Shown in pieces: positions 56,540-64,000 of a stretch of DNA of 64,000 nucleotides; the stretch's first letter is position 1; each line of letters begins with the position of its first letter. The notes beneath the pieces are model-generated. The model was not told the origin of the DNA. It did no database searches and saw only the letters and a list, made by a program, of their open reading frames with translations. The stretch is from Hyphomicrobiales bacterium. GTDB taxonomy: Bacteria > Pseudomonadota > Alphaproteobacteria > Rhizobiales > Beijerinckiaceae. The position numbers and the translations under genes are program-made. Where the stretch lies: assembly GCA_028290285.1 (NCBI GenBank), contig JAQGKD010000096.1, positions 186,001-250,000 on the forward strand, in the 5' to 3' direction.

Positions 56540-57112
56540 ATGACGCCGATCCTCATGACCGGCCCCGTTGCCGAGCCGCTCTCGCTCGACGAGGCGCGGG
56601 CGTGGTTGCGTCTCGACACGCATGCCGAGGATGATCTCGTGACGTCCCTCGTGCGTGCTGCACGCAGCGCCATCGAGCAGGCGACGCGTCGCGCGCTGAT
56701 GGCGCAGAGCTGGCGCCTGCGCCTTGACCGCTGGCCGCCAAACGGCATCGTGAATGTTCCACTTGCGCCTGTATTCGCGATCGAGGCCGTGCGCGTTTTC
56801 GATGCCGCAGGCGTTGCGATCCCGCTCGCCCTCGGTGGCTTCCGTCTCGACCAATCTTTCGGAACGCGCATTTTCTGCGACACGCCGCCGCCGGCGCCCG
56901 GGCGTCTCTATGGTGGAATCGAGATCGATCTCACTGCTGGATATGGTGCCAGCGCCGCAGCGGTCCCGGAGCCGCTGCGCCAGGCCATGCGCCTGCTGGT
57001 GGCCTTCTGGTTCGAACATCGCGGCGATGCGTTGCACGACAATGCCGTGCCGCACCTTCCGGCCGCTGTCGCGGCGCTCGTGGTGCCGTTCCGCTCGGCG
57101 AGGCTCGGGTGA
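56540..57112 (+). CDS. GTA g6, head-tail connector/adaptor
   Basis: A 190-residue protein of the phage gp6-like connector family, starting at the ATG at 56540 with a GGAG ribosome site; the track ORF reads into the protease gene. 'PLSLDEARAWLRLDTHAEDDLV' and 'IEQATRRALMAQSWRLRLDRWP' are typical. The helical C-terminus ('EPLRQAMRLLVAFWFEHRGDA') follows. The stop overlaps g7 as GTGA. It would bind below the portal. Confidence 0.92.
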   Translation: MTPILMTGPVAEPLSLDEARAWLRLDTHAEDDLVTSLVRAARSAIEQATRRALMAQSWRLRLDRWPPNGIVNVPLAPVFAIEAVRVFDAAGVAIPLALGGFRLDQSFGTRIFCDTPPPAPGRLYGGIEIDLTAGYGASAAAVPEPLRQAMRLLVAFWFEHRGDALHDNAVPHLPAAVAALVVPFRSARLG

Positions 57113-57435
57113 GCGCGGGGTCCGTCGGACGCCTTCGCCAGAGGCTTGTTGCCGAAGAGCCCGTGGATGCAGACGACGAGGCGGGTGGCGCCACACGCAC
57201 ATTCGCCGCGCGATTCGAGGTGTGGGCCGAGATCGACACGCAAAGAACGCAGCCGGATTTCATGGCCGCGCGTGAAGAAACCGTTGTCACGCACCGCATT
57301 CGCCTGCGTGCCGGGAACGCGGTGGCGGCAGGATGGCGCCTGCGCAAGGGGACGCGGGTCTTCGACGTCGTCAGCTGCGCTCCCGACGATGTGTCGGGCG
57401 GCTTCTGCTCGTATCGTTGTCGGGAGATCGTGTAA
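57109..57435 (+). CDS. GTA g7, head-tail stopper/adaptor
   Basis: A 108-residue beta-rich protein with a GTG start. 'GRLRQRLVAEEPVDADDEAGGATRTF' and 'VWAEIDTQR' with 'THRIRLRAGNAVAAGWRLRKG' match the phage head-tail adaptor (SPP1 gp16-like) family. It overlaps g6 (GTGA) and g8 (TAATG). Confidence 0.88.
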   Translation: MSAGSVGRLRQRLVAEEPVDADDEAGGATRTFAARFEVWAEIDTQRTQPDFMAAREETVVTHRIRLRAGNAVAAGWRLRKGTRVFDVVSCAPDDVSGGFCSYRCREIV

Positions 57436-57845
57436 TGGGCGCCATCGCGAGTTTCGCCTTGCGCAAGGCCGTGCGCGCTGTCCTCGCATCCGACACAGCG
57501 CTCGTCGATGCGCTCGGGGCAGCGAAAATCTTCGATGAAGTGCCGCGCGGAATGAGCGCGCCCTTCATCACCTTCGGCGACACGCAATGGCGCGATTGGT
57601 CCACGGCGACGGACCGGGGCGCGGACCAGGTCTTCACCCTCGACATCTGGACCGATCATCGCGGCGTACGCCAGGCACTGGAGCTGGCGGAGCGCGTAGC
57701 AGCATTGCTGGACAGTGCTCAGCTCACGCTCGATGGACACCGCCTCATAGACCTGCGCCTCAACGCGCTCGACTCGCGCCGCGATGCGAATGGCCGCCTA
57801 GCCAGGGCGAGCCTGCGCTTTCGTGCGCTCACTGAAACAATCTGA
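57435..57845 (+). CDS. GTA g8, tail terminator (DUF3168)
   Basis: A 136-residue protein from the ATG at 57435 ('MGAIASFALRKAVRAVL'). DUF3168 features are 'VFDEV'-like 'IFDEVPRGMSAPFITFGD', 'FTLDIWTDHRGVRQALELAERV' and 'LNALDSRRDANGRLARASLRFRAL'. It would cap the tail tube. The track start at 57333 overlaps g7 out of frame. Confidence 0.9.
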   Translation: MGAIASFALRKAVRAVLASDTALVDALGAAKIFDEVPRGMSAPFITFGDTQWRDWSTATDRGADQVFTLDIWTDHRGVRQALELAERVAALLDSAQLTLDGHRLIDLRLNALDSRRDANGRLARASLRFRALTETI

Positions 57846-57858
57846 CGGAGTGTAATTT

Positions 57859-58269
57859 ATGGCAGCGCAAAAGGGCAGGGACCTTCTTCTCAAGATCGAC
57901 GACGGCACAGGCGCCTTCGTGACGATCGCAGGCTTGCGGACACAACGGCTCGCACTGAATGCGGACACAGTGGATGTCACCCATGCCGAGAGCCCGGGCC
58001 GCTGGCGCGAATTGCTCGCGGGCGCAGGACCGCGCCGCGCGAGCCTCGCGGGCACGGGCGTGTTCAAGGATGCGGCTTCCGACATTCTGATGCGGCAGGT
58101 TTTCTTCGACGGACTTATTCGCAACTGGCAAATCCTCGTGCCGGCTTTCGGCATCATCCAGGGCCTGTTTCAGATTTCCAGCCTCGACTGGCGGGGCGAT
58201 CACGCAGCCGAAGTGACCTTCGAGATTGCCTTGGAATCCGCAGGTGCTCTCACCTTCACCGCTCTTTGA
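57859..58269 (+). CDS. GTA g9, major tail tube protein (TP901-1 type)
   Basis: A 136-residue tail tube protein: 'KGRDLLLKIDDGTGAFVTIAGLRTQRLALN', 'VDVTHAESPGRWRELLAGAGPR' and 'AEVTFEIALESAGALTFTAL' are the standard GTA tail protein pattern. Only 13 bases separate it from g8. Confidence 0.93.
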   Translation: MAAQKGRDLLLKIDDGTGAFVTIAGLRTQRLALNADTVDVTHAESPGRWRELLAGAGPRRASLAGTGVFKDAASDILMRQVFFDGLIRNWQILVPAFGIIQGLFQISSLDWRGDHAAEVTFEIALESAGALTFTAL

Positions 58270-58279
58270 GGAGGCACGC

Positions 58280-58639
58280 ATGGCCAACCGTAGACGTGGC
58301 GAGATCGAAGCGGAATTGGGCGGCAGGCGGTGGACGCTGTGCCTGACGCTGGGTGCCCTGGCTGAACTGGAATCCACCTTCGGAAGCGACGACCTGCCCG
58401 ATCTCGCGCGGCGCTTCGAGAGTGGCCGCATTCGCGCGCAGGATCTCCTCGCAATCATCGGCTGCGGATTGCGCGGCGGCGGCAATGCGATCAGCGACGC
58501 TGAGGTGGCGCTGCTGCCCTCGTCCGAAGGATTGCCCGGTTATGTGCACATCGTCGCGGAACTTCTCGCCGCCACCTTTGGCACTGTTGCGCAACCAAGC
58601 GGTGGCGCTGCTTTCCCTCAGCAGCCGCAGGAGGCCTGA
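58280..58639 (+). CDS. GTA g10, tail assembly chaperone-like protein
   Basis: A 119-residue protein from the ATG at 58280 (GGAGG ribosome site). 'RGEIEAELGGRRWTLCLTLGALAELESTFG' and 'IRAQDLLAIIGCGLRGGG' are typical of GTA gp10. It is followed at once by g10.1, whose natural start is uncertain. Confidence 0.88.
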   Translation: MANRRRGEIEAELGGRRWTLCLTLGALAELESTFGSDDLPDLARRFESGRIRAQDLLAIIGCGLRGGGNAISDAEVALLPSSEGLPGYVHIVAELLAATFGTVAQPSGGAAFPQQPQEA

Positions 58640-58701
58640 AGCCGAACCACGCGCATGTCGGAGAAAGCGCGCAGGTCGCGCCCTTTCCCTGGGATGAAGC
58701 G

Positions 58702-58872
58702 ATGAGTTTCGGTCTCGGCCTTCTGCGGCATGCACCCAAGGAATTCTGGGCTATGACACCGCGCGAATTACACGCTGCCATGGCAGCATTTAACCACACG
58801 ACGCCTCGCGAGTTCGAGCGCGCCAATCTCACGACCCTGATGAAGGCCTTTCCCGACGAGGTGATGACATGA
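58702..58872 (+). CDS. GTA g10.1 (rcc01693-like) tail assembly chaperone, start uncertain
   Basis: A 56-residue frame from the ATG at 58702 ('MSFGLGLLRHAPKEFW'), absent from the ORF track. The frame stays open upstream through 'VAPFPWDEA', a stretch that family members normally contain, back to a CTG at 58636 overlapping the g10 stop. The true start is therefore probably upstream and non-ATG, or g10.1 is reached by reinitiation or frameshifting from g10. The stop overlaps g11 (ATGA). Confidence 0.75.
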   Translation: MSFGLGLLRHAPKEFWAMTPRELHAAMAAFNHTTPREFERANLTTLMKAFPDEVMT

Positions 58873-59438
58873 CGGTATCCGATCAACTCACATCGCCCTT
58901 CGCCGCAGGCGATCTCGCACAGGTGGGGTCCGCGCTCGACGGCCTGAACATATCTGCCGATCGTGTTGCGAAGTCGCTGACCGGCGCATTCGCCAGCGCG
59001 ATCACCAGCGGAAAATCCTTCGAGCAGACCGTACAAAATATTGGCCTCAGCCTATCAAAGATGGTGGTGAGTTCCGCCATGCAGCCGGTGACACAAGGGC
59101 TTTCATCAATGCTCTCGTCCGCCTTCAGTGGAATCACCGGAGGTGGGAGTACGACGGCGGTGCAGCCGTTTGCGGACGGCGGCATCGTTTCACGGCCGAC
59201 CTTTTTCGGATCGGGTGGCGGGCTAGGCCTGATGGGCGAGCGCGGCGCCGAAGCCATTGTGCCACTGTCGCGCGGCCCCGACGGAAGGCTCGGGCTGGCG
59301 GCGAGTGGAAACCAATCGCGCGCCGCTCAGGTGACAGTGCAGATCACCACGCCTGATGCTGAGAGCTTCCGCAACTCGCAGGTGCAGATTTCCGGCGCTC
59401 TGGCGCGCGCGGTTGCTCGCGGCCAGCGCGGATTATGA
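58869..59438 (+). CDS. GTA g11, tail tape measure protein
   Basis: A 189-residue protein, short as in other GTAs. 'KSFEQTVQNIGLSLSKMVVSSAMQPVTQGLSSML' is the helical core, and 'FADGGIVSRPTFFG', 'GLMGERGAEAIVPLSR' is a conserved tape-measure ending. It sets tail length. Confidence 0.93.
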   Translation: MTVSDQLTSPFAAGDLAQVGSALDGLNISADRVAKSLTGAFASAITSGKSFEQTVQNIGLSLSKMVVSSAMQPVTQGLSSMLSSAFSGITGGGSTTAVQPFADGGIVSRPTFFGSGGGLGLMGERGAEAIVPLSRGPDGRLGLAASGNQSRAAQVTVQITTPDAESFRNSQVQISGALARAVARGQRGL

Positions 59439-59450
59439 GGAGAGCAACGC

Positions 59451-60092
59451 ATGCCTTCATTTCACGAGGTCCGCTTTCCCCTTGATATCTCCATGCACGG
59501 ACGCGGCGGCCCTGAACGGCGCACGGATATTGTCGTGACGGGATCAGGCCGCGAACAACGCAATGCGCGCTGGTCCGATTCACGCCGCCGCTACGATGCC
59601 GGCTACGGCGTGAAGTCACTTGCGGCGATTGGGGCGGTCGTCGCCTTCTTCGAAGAGCGGCGTGGCAAGCTCTATGGTTTCCGCTGGCGCGATCGTGCCG
59701 ACTACAAATCCTGCGCAGCCGATTGCAATCCAGCGCCGACCGACCAGTTTCTTGGGGTCGGGAATGGCGTGAATACGCGCTTTCCACTGCGCAAGTCCTA
59801 CGGCATGCACTTTGCGCCCTATACGCGCGACATCGTGAAGCCGGTGAACGGAAGTCTGCGCATGGCCGTCAATGGCGTCGAGCATCTCGCCGGTCGCGAC
59901 TTCGATCTCGATGAGACGACTGGCATCGTTACATTTCGGGCGGGGCATGTGCCGACTCCAGGCGCGAGTGTCACAGCAGGCTTCCTGTTCGACGTGCCGG
60001 TCCGATTCGATACCGATTATCTCGAAATTGATCTCGCAGCCTTCGATGCCGGCGACATTCCAAAGATACCATTGATCGAAATTCGTCCATGA
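59451..60092 (+). CDS. GTA g12, distal tail protein (DUF2460)
   Basis: A 213-residue protein with the DUF2460 layout: 'FHEVRFPLDISMHGRGGPERRTDIV', 'SRRRYDAGYGVKSLAAIGAVVAFFEERRGKLYGFRWRD', and a C-terminal 'TGIVTFRAGHVPTPGASVTAGFLFDVPVRFD'. It forms the ring at the tail end. Confidence 0.94.
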   Translation: MPSFHEVRFPLDISMHGRGGPERRTDIVVTGSGREQRNARWSDSRRRYDAGYGVKSLAAIGAVVAFFEERRGKLYGFRWRDRADYKSCAADCNPAPTDQFLGVGNGVNTRFPLRKSYGMHFAPYTRDIVKPVNGSLRMAVNGVEHLAGRDFDLDETTGIVTFRAGHVPTPGASVTAGFLFDVPVRFDTDYLEIDLAAFDAGDIPKIPLIEIRP

Positions 60093-60104
60093 GCGGAGGC
60101 GCAC

Positions 60105-60995
60105 ATGCGCAAAACAACACCCGAACTGCAAGCGCGCCTCGACGCAGACGCCACGACTTTCTGTCATTGCTGGAAGCTCGTTCGCCGTGACGGAGTGAAG
60201 CTAGGCTTCACGGATCACGACAGGGATCTCGCATTCGGCGATACGACCTATACGGCCCGAGCGGGTCTCGATGCAGCCAGCGCGGAGAGTTCGCTCGGCT
60301 TCGCGATTGGCGGAACCGAGGTGTCTGGCGCCTTGTCGACGGACACGTTGCTGGAAGCCGATCTCGTCAGCGGGCGTTACGACGCAGCGAGCTTCGAGAC
60401 GTGGCTTGTAGACTGGACCGACCCAGCGCAGCGCATGCTGCTCGACATATCGACAATCGGCGAGGTCAAGCGTTCGGAATACGCGTTTACTGCTGAACTG
60501 CGAAGCCTCGCACACAAGCTGGACCAGGTGCGCGGACGCCGCTATCAGCAAGCCTGTTGCGCCGACCTGGGCGACGCGCAATGTGCCGTACGTCTCGATG
60601 TCGCTGCCTTTCAGGCGCATGCGACCGTGATCGCGTCGGGTGGCCCTTCAGAATGCGTCGCGCAGCTCGCTACCTATGATGCGGGTTGGTTCACCGGTGG
60701 CCGCGTGGAGTTCACGACGGGTGACAATGCCGGGGCGCTGGTCAGCATCAAGTCGCATCGTGTTTCAGACGCCGGAGATGTGCTGATCTTCTGGACGCCA
60801 CTCGCTGCCGCGATACGGCCGGGCGATAACTTCACTGTCACGGCCGGTTGCGACAAGAGCTTTGCGACATGCGGATTGAAATTCAGCAACGTCCCGAACT
60901 TCCGGGGCTTCCCGCATATTCCCGGCAACGATGTCTTGATGAGCTATCCGGGACAGAGCGATCCTCTCATGGATGGCGGGAGTCTGTTTCGATGA
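60105..60995 (+). CDS. GTA g13, tail hub protein (DUF2163)
   Basis: A 296-residue hub protein. DUF2163 hallmarks are 'CHCWKLVRRDGVKLGFTDHDRDL' at the start and 'NFRGFPHIPGNDVL' at the end. Cysteines in 'QQACCADLGDAQC' and 'AGCDKSFATCGLKF' match the positions of the Fe-S-ligating cysteines of RcGTA gp13. It overlaps g14 by ATGA. Confidence 0.94.
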   Translation: MRKTTPELQARLDADATTFCHCWKLVRRDGVKLGFTDHDRDLAFGDTTYTARAGLDAASAESSLGFAIGGTEVSGALSTDTLLEADLVSGRYDAASFETWLVDWTDPAQRMLLDISTIGEVKRSEYAFTAELRSLAHKLDQVRGRRYQQACCADLGDAQCAVRLDVAAFQAHATVIASGGPSECVAQLATYDAGWFTGGRVEFTTGDNAGALVSIKSHRVSDAGDVLIFWTPLAAAIRPGDNFTVTAGCDKSFATCGLKFSNVPNFRGFPHIPGNDVLMSYPGQSDPLMDGGSLFR

Positions 60996-61426
60996 GTGAT
61001 CTCACGCGAGAAGTGGTGGTCGATGCTGCGCGTCGCTGGATCGGCACGCCCTACCATCACCAGGCATCGCTTGTCGGCATTGGTTGCGACTGCCTCGGCC
61101 TGGTGCGTGGCGTGTGGCGGGATGTGATCGGCGCGGAGCCGGAACTTGCGCCCCCTTATACGCCTGACTGGGCAGAAGCGAGCCGCGAGGAACGGTTGAT
61201 CGATGCGGGGCTACGTTGGTTTGCGCCGGTGGATGCGGGTGCATTCGCAGCCGGCGATGTCCTGGTGTTTCGCTGGCGTGACGGATTGCCCGCCAAACAT
61301 CTCGGCATTGCTACATCTCAGAGCACGATGATTCACGCACACGACGGGGCTTGTATCTGCGAAGTCGCAATTTGCCCCGCATGGCGCCGCCGCATTGCCT
61401 GCGCTTTTGCCTTTCCGGGTCTCTGA
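60992..61426 (+). CDS. GTA g14, NlpC/P60-type tail peptidase
   Basis: A 144-residue cysteine peptidase from the ATG at 60992; the track ORF begins in g13. The catalytic Cys is in 'GIGCDCLGLVRG' and the His in 'LPAKHLGIATS'. It would open peptidoglycan during particle entry. Confidence 0.93.
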   Translation: MSDLTREVVVDAARRWIGTPYHHQASLVGIGCDCLGLVRGVWRDVIGAEPELAPPYTPDWAEASREERLIDAGLRWFAPVDAGAFAAGDVLVFRWRDGLPAKHLGIATSQSTMIHAHDGACICEVAICPAWRRRIACAFAFPGL

Positions 61427-61453
61427 CCCTCCTTCTGCTCCTGCGAGGACGCC

Positions 61454-63889
61454 ATGGCAACGCTCGTTCTTCAAGCTGTCGGCTCAGCCGTCGGCAATGC
61501 GCTTGGTGGGCCGATAGGCGGGATCATCGGGCGTGCCGCTGGCGCACTCGCTGGAAGCGCCATCGATCAAAGGCTCTTCGGCGGCGCGCGTCATGTTGAA
61601 GGCCCGCGCCTGACGACGCTCGCGGGACTCGCTGCAACCGAGGGCTCGCCTGTGCCTCGCGTTTACGGTCGCGCGCGCATTGGCGGCCAGATGATCTGGG
61701 CGACACGGTTCAACGAGACTTTGGATACGACACGCGGTGGCGCGAGCGGGGGCAAGAGTTCCGGGAACGCATCCACGACCTATCGCTACGCAGCCAATTT
61801 CGCGGTTGGGCTTTGTGAGGGCAGGATCGCTTTCGTCCGTCGCATCTGGGCCGATGGAAAGGAACTGGACCTCGGCAACTTCACATTCCGCGTCTATCGC
61901 GGCACGCAGGACCAGCATGCCGATCCGCTGATAGTCGCCAAGGAAGGTTTAGACCAAGCGCCGGCGTATCGGGGCCTGGCATACATTGTTTTCGAGAACA
62001 TGCCGCTTGCTGATTTCGGCAACCGCATCCCGCAGCTGAGCTTCGAGGTTGTTCGTCCCGTGGACGGCCTTGCAACCATGGTCCGAGCTGTCGATCTCAT
62101 CCCCGGTTCTTCTGAATATGCCTACTCCGTGCGGCCGCTCGTGCAAAATGCGTCCGGCGTCACCAATAGTGAAAATCGGCATCAGCTCTTCGCGACGAGT
62201 GATTGGACCGGGTCTTTGGATGCGCTCCAGGCACTTTGTCCGAACCTGAAGAGCGTCGCACTGGTTGTCTCCTGGTTCGGCGACGATCTTCGTGCAGGCC
62301 AATGCACATTGGCGCCGCGTGTCGAAGGCCGCGCCAAGACGATCTCAGGTGCAAGCTGGGGCGTCGCCGGTCTGTCGCGTGCCACGGCCCGCACGATCTC
62401 GCTAATCGATAGCCGTCCTGCATATGGGGGGACGCCATCGGACGAGGTTGTCGCCGGCGCGATACAGGACCTGCGCGCGCGCGGCCTTTCGGTGCTGTTT
62501 TATCCTTTCGTGATGATGGACATTGCTAAAGGAAATTCGCTGGTCGATCCCGTCAGTGGACAGGCGGGACAGAAGCCCTATGCGTGGCGCGGCGATGTCA
62601 CCTGCGCAGCGGCTGACGGCACCAACGCTGTTGCCGGCGAACTGGCGACGTTCTTCGGCTCGACCTCGCCTCTATCGAGCGAATGGTCGTTTCGCCGGTT
62701 CATCCTGCACTATGCACATCTTTGTGTGGCGGCGGGAGGCGTCGATGCTTTTCTTGTCGGTTCGGAAATGCGTGGCATTACATGCCGGCGTGATGAGACG
62801 AGCGCTTTTCCGGCAGCACTCGCACTGGCCCGTCTCGCATCGGACGCCAAAGCGATACTGGGTACGAATACGAAGATTTCATACGCCGCGGACTGGACGG
62901 AATATGGTGCCTGCGTGAATAGCAGCGGCGCGGATGTCCGTTTTCCGCTTGATGCGATCTGGTCCTCGCCCTCGGTCGACTTCATTGGCATCGATGCATA
63001 TTTTCCGCTTTCCGACTGGCGCAAGGACGCCGTTCATCTCGACCAGCAGGAATCGGAATCGATTTACGATCTCGCTTTTCTGACGCGACGGGTCGGTGCG
63101 GGCGAAGGGTTCGACTGGTATTACGCCAGCGAACAGGCGCGCCAGGCCCAGCAGCGCACGCCAATCACAGACGGCGCTTATGGCAAGCCCTGGGTCTTCC
63201 GGCAAAAGGATCTCGTGAGCTGGTGGTCGCAGCTACATTTCGAGCGAGTGTCCGGTGTCGAGCGTTCAACGCCCACCGCGTGGTTGCCGTGTTCTAAGCC
63301 GATCTGGTTCGTGGAAGTGGGCTGCCCCGCGATTGATCTGGGCGCAAACGCACCAAACGTGTTTCCCGATGTGAAGGCGGATAAGGTCGAGCTTCCGCCC
63401 TTCTCGACCGGGGAGCCCGACGCTTTCATGCAGCAACGCGCGCTGCAGGCGATGATCGCGCGCTTCGATCCACGCTGCGAAAGCCATGAGTCGCAATGGA
63501 ATCCGGTCTCGCCTATCTTTGGCGGTCGCATGGTCGATCCCGATCGCATTTACGTCTGGGCTTACGATGCGCGGCCTTTTCCAGCCTTTCCGATGCTGGC
63601 GCAAACGTGGACGGATTCGGTCGCTTGGGACACCGGTCATTGGCTTAACGGGCGGCTCGAAGCGACGGCGCTCGACCGGCTCGTGCAGGCCATACTCGCG
63701 GATCTTCTGGACGAACCCTGGTCAGACCTGCCGCCGCTCGAAGGTATGGTAGAGGGTTTTGTCGTCGATCGACTTGTATCGCCGCGTGGGCGCTCGAGCC
63801 GCTCGCTTCATATTTTGGTTTCGATGCGATCATATCGTCTGGAGATGTTCGATTCGTCGATCGTCGTGGGGGCGCGATCACGCGCGTGA
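61454..63889 (+). CDS. GTA g15, baseplate 'megatron' protein, frameshifted and cut by the window
   Basis: The first 811 codons of the large multidomain tail-tip protein. It opens with a glycine-zipper segment ('GSAVGNALGGPIGGIIGRAAGALAGSAID'), then baseplate hub domains ('VYGRARIGGQMIWATRFNE', 'ISFEVVRPVDG'-like), and the GTA TIM-barrel domain ('FVMMDIAKGN', 'FLVGSEMRGI', 'ISYAADWTEYG', 'WFVEVGCPAIDLGANAPNVF'). Family members are over 1,200 residues. The frame ends at 63889 with a tail ('SSIVVGARSRA') that is not family-like; a -1 shift near 63790 restores family sequence. Confidence 0.88.
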   Translation: MATLVLQAVGSAVGNALGGPIGGIIGRAAGALAGSAIDQRLFGGARHVEGPRLTTLAGLAATEGSPVPRVYGRARIGGQMIWATRFNETLDTTRGGASGGKSSGNASTTYRYAANFAVGLCEGRIAFVRRIWADGKELDLGNFTFRVYRGTQDQHADPLIVAKEGLDQAPAYRGLAYIVFENMPLADFGNRIPQLSFEVVRPVDGLATMVRAVDLIPGSSEYAYSVRPLVQNASGVTNSENRHQLFATSDWTGSLDALQALCPNLKSVALVVSWFGDDLRAGQCTLAPRVEGRAKTISGASWGVAGLSRATARTISLIDSRPAYGGTPSDEVVAGAIQDLRARGLSVLFYPFVMMDIAKGNSLVDPVSGQAGQKPYAWRGDVTCAAADGTNAVAGELATFFGSTSPLSSEWSFRRFILHYAHLCVAAGGVDAFLVGSEMRGITCRRDETSAFPAALALARLASDAKAILGTNTKISYAADWTEYGACVNSSGADVRFPLDAIWSSPSVDFIGIDAYFPLSDWRKDAVHLDQQESESIYDLAFLTRRVGAGEGFDWYYASEQARQAQQRTPITDGAYGKPWVFRQKDLVSWWSQLHFERVSGVERSTPTAWLPCSKPIWFVEVGCPAIDLGANAPNVFPDVKADKVELPPFSTGEPDAFMQQRALQAMIARFDPRCESHESQWNPVSPIFGGRMVDPDRIYVWAYDARPFPAFPMLAQTWTDSVAWDTGHWLNGRLEATALDRLVQAILADLLDEPWSDLPPLEGMVEGFVVDRLVSPRGRSSRSLHILVSMRSYRLEMFDSSIVVGARSRA

Positions 63890-64000
63890 CAAGCGACGAT
63901 GTCGTTCCGGCGAAGGATGGCACTCTTCTCCAGCTGACGCGTGCCGACGATACGGACCTGCCGCACGAACTGAGCCTCGCCTTCACCGATTCCGAATGGG
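63790..64000 (+). pseudogene. Continuation of g15 in the -1 frame
   Basis: Read from 63790 (GCG) this frame gives 'ALEPLASYFGFDAIISSGDVRFVDRRGGAITRVTSDDV' and stays open to the window's end ('LAFTDSEW'), the sequence expected after 'DRLVSPRG' in g15. The break is at CGTGGGCGCTCGAG; one more G (GGGG) would join both frames. It is either a real mutation or a sequencing/assembly error in a G run. Confidence 0.8.

Larger units (their letters stand above)
48434..64000 (+). mobile_element. Gene transfer agent (RcGTA-like) structural cluster, truncated by the window at g15
   Basis: A run of tightly packed genes in the canonical RcGTA order: g1, terminase, portal, small proteins, prohead protease, capsid, g6-g9 connectors and tail tube, g10, g10.1, tape measure, g12, g13, g14 and g15. 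There is no integrase, excisionase, repressor, replication or lysis gene and no att-like repeat, which separates it from an active prophage. A 1.3-kb insertion after the portal domain and an antisense protease interrupt the core. GTAs pack random host DNA; whether this one is functional is unknown, given the g15 frameshift. Confidence 0.92.

Noticed and set aside
48434-64000. Interpretation as an ordinary prophage
   Set aside because: No integrase, repressor, replication, lysis genes or att-like repeats seen, and the gene order is that of RcGTA; the part right of the window is unseen, so the call rests on order and content.

Overview
The window is a high-GC alphaproteobacterial chromosome segment, almost certainly from the Hyphomicrobiales (Rhizobiales). 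The evidence is the set of lineage-typical genes (MucR regulator, DUF1491, DUF2336, DUF5330, DUF6456 and DUF2892 proteins, a PAS histidine kinase followed by a peptidoglycan-binding protein, two-subunit methylmalonyl-CoA mutase), the interspersed palindromic repeats, three CtrA-type TTAA-N7-TTAA boxes and a gene transfer agent (GTA) cluster. I cannot name the genus from sequence alone. I saw no tRNA, rRNA, CRISPR array or insertion sequence.

Region 1 (1-9,050) is an aromatic-acid catabolic block. It starts with a branched-chain-amino-acid-type ABC transporter (partial binding protein, two permeases, two ATPases) and a MetE-like zinc methyltransferase. After a repeat-filled gap with GTTCG/CGAAC palindromes come a two-subunit CoA-transferase and protocatechuate 3,4-dioxygenase (pcaHG), closed by a strong terminator. 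Together they suggest uptake of an aromatic compound, possibly methoxylated, and protocatechuate / 3-oxoadipate degradation.

Region 2 (9,100-48,100) is mostly housekeeping: TerC-like membrane protein, pyroglutamyl peptidase, DUF900 lipoprotein hydrolase, methylmalonyl-CoA mutase (mutA-mutB), HerA-like ATPase, M20 peptidase, pantothenate synthesis (panB-panC), HAD hydrolase, MurJ, a lipid-linked-sugar glycosyltransferase and a ChbG/HpnK deacetylase. It continues with a PRC-barrel protein, a short chemoreceptor, Fe/Mn superoxide dismutase, oligopeptidase B, MucR, SufE, a DivJ/PleC-like cell-cycle-type kinase operon, a class A penicillin-binding protein, a YcgN protein and a UbiD-family decarboxylase.

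Region 3 (48,434 to the right edge) is a Rhodobacter-type GTA structural cluster, in canonical order from the small terminase-like protein (g1) to the start of g15. There is no integrase, repressor or lysis module. Three departures stand out. (a) The portal gene has a roughly 180-residue, AT-richer C-terminal extension after a 'QPRDD.GRW' linker, followed by two non-GTA genes, one with an internally duplicated domain. This has the architecture of a polymorphic toxin with immunity genes grafted onto a GTA head gene, and it is the best candidate here for an undescribed system. (b) A secreted trypsin-like protease lies antisense between the capsid and g6 genes. (c) The last gene, g15, carries an apparent single-base frameshift in a G run.

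Five copies of a ~122-bp triple-hairpin repeat, whose stems covary between copies, and several copies of a second repeat occupy intergenic gaps, mainly in regions 1 and 2 and just upstream of the GTA. Most ORF-track entries antisense to these genes are high-GC shadows and were left out.
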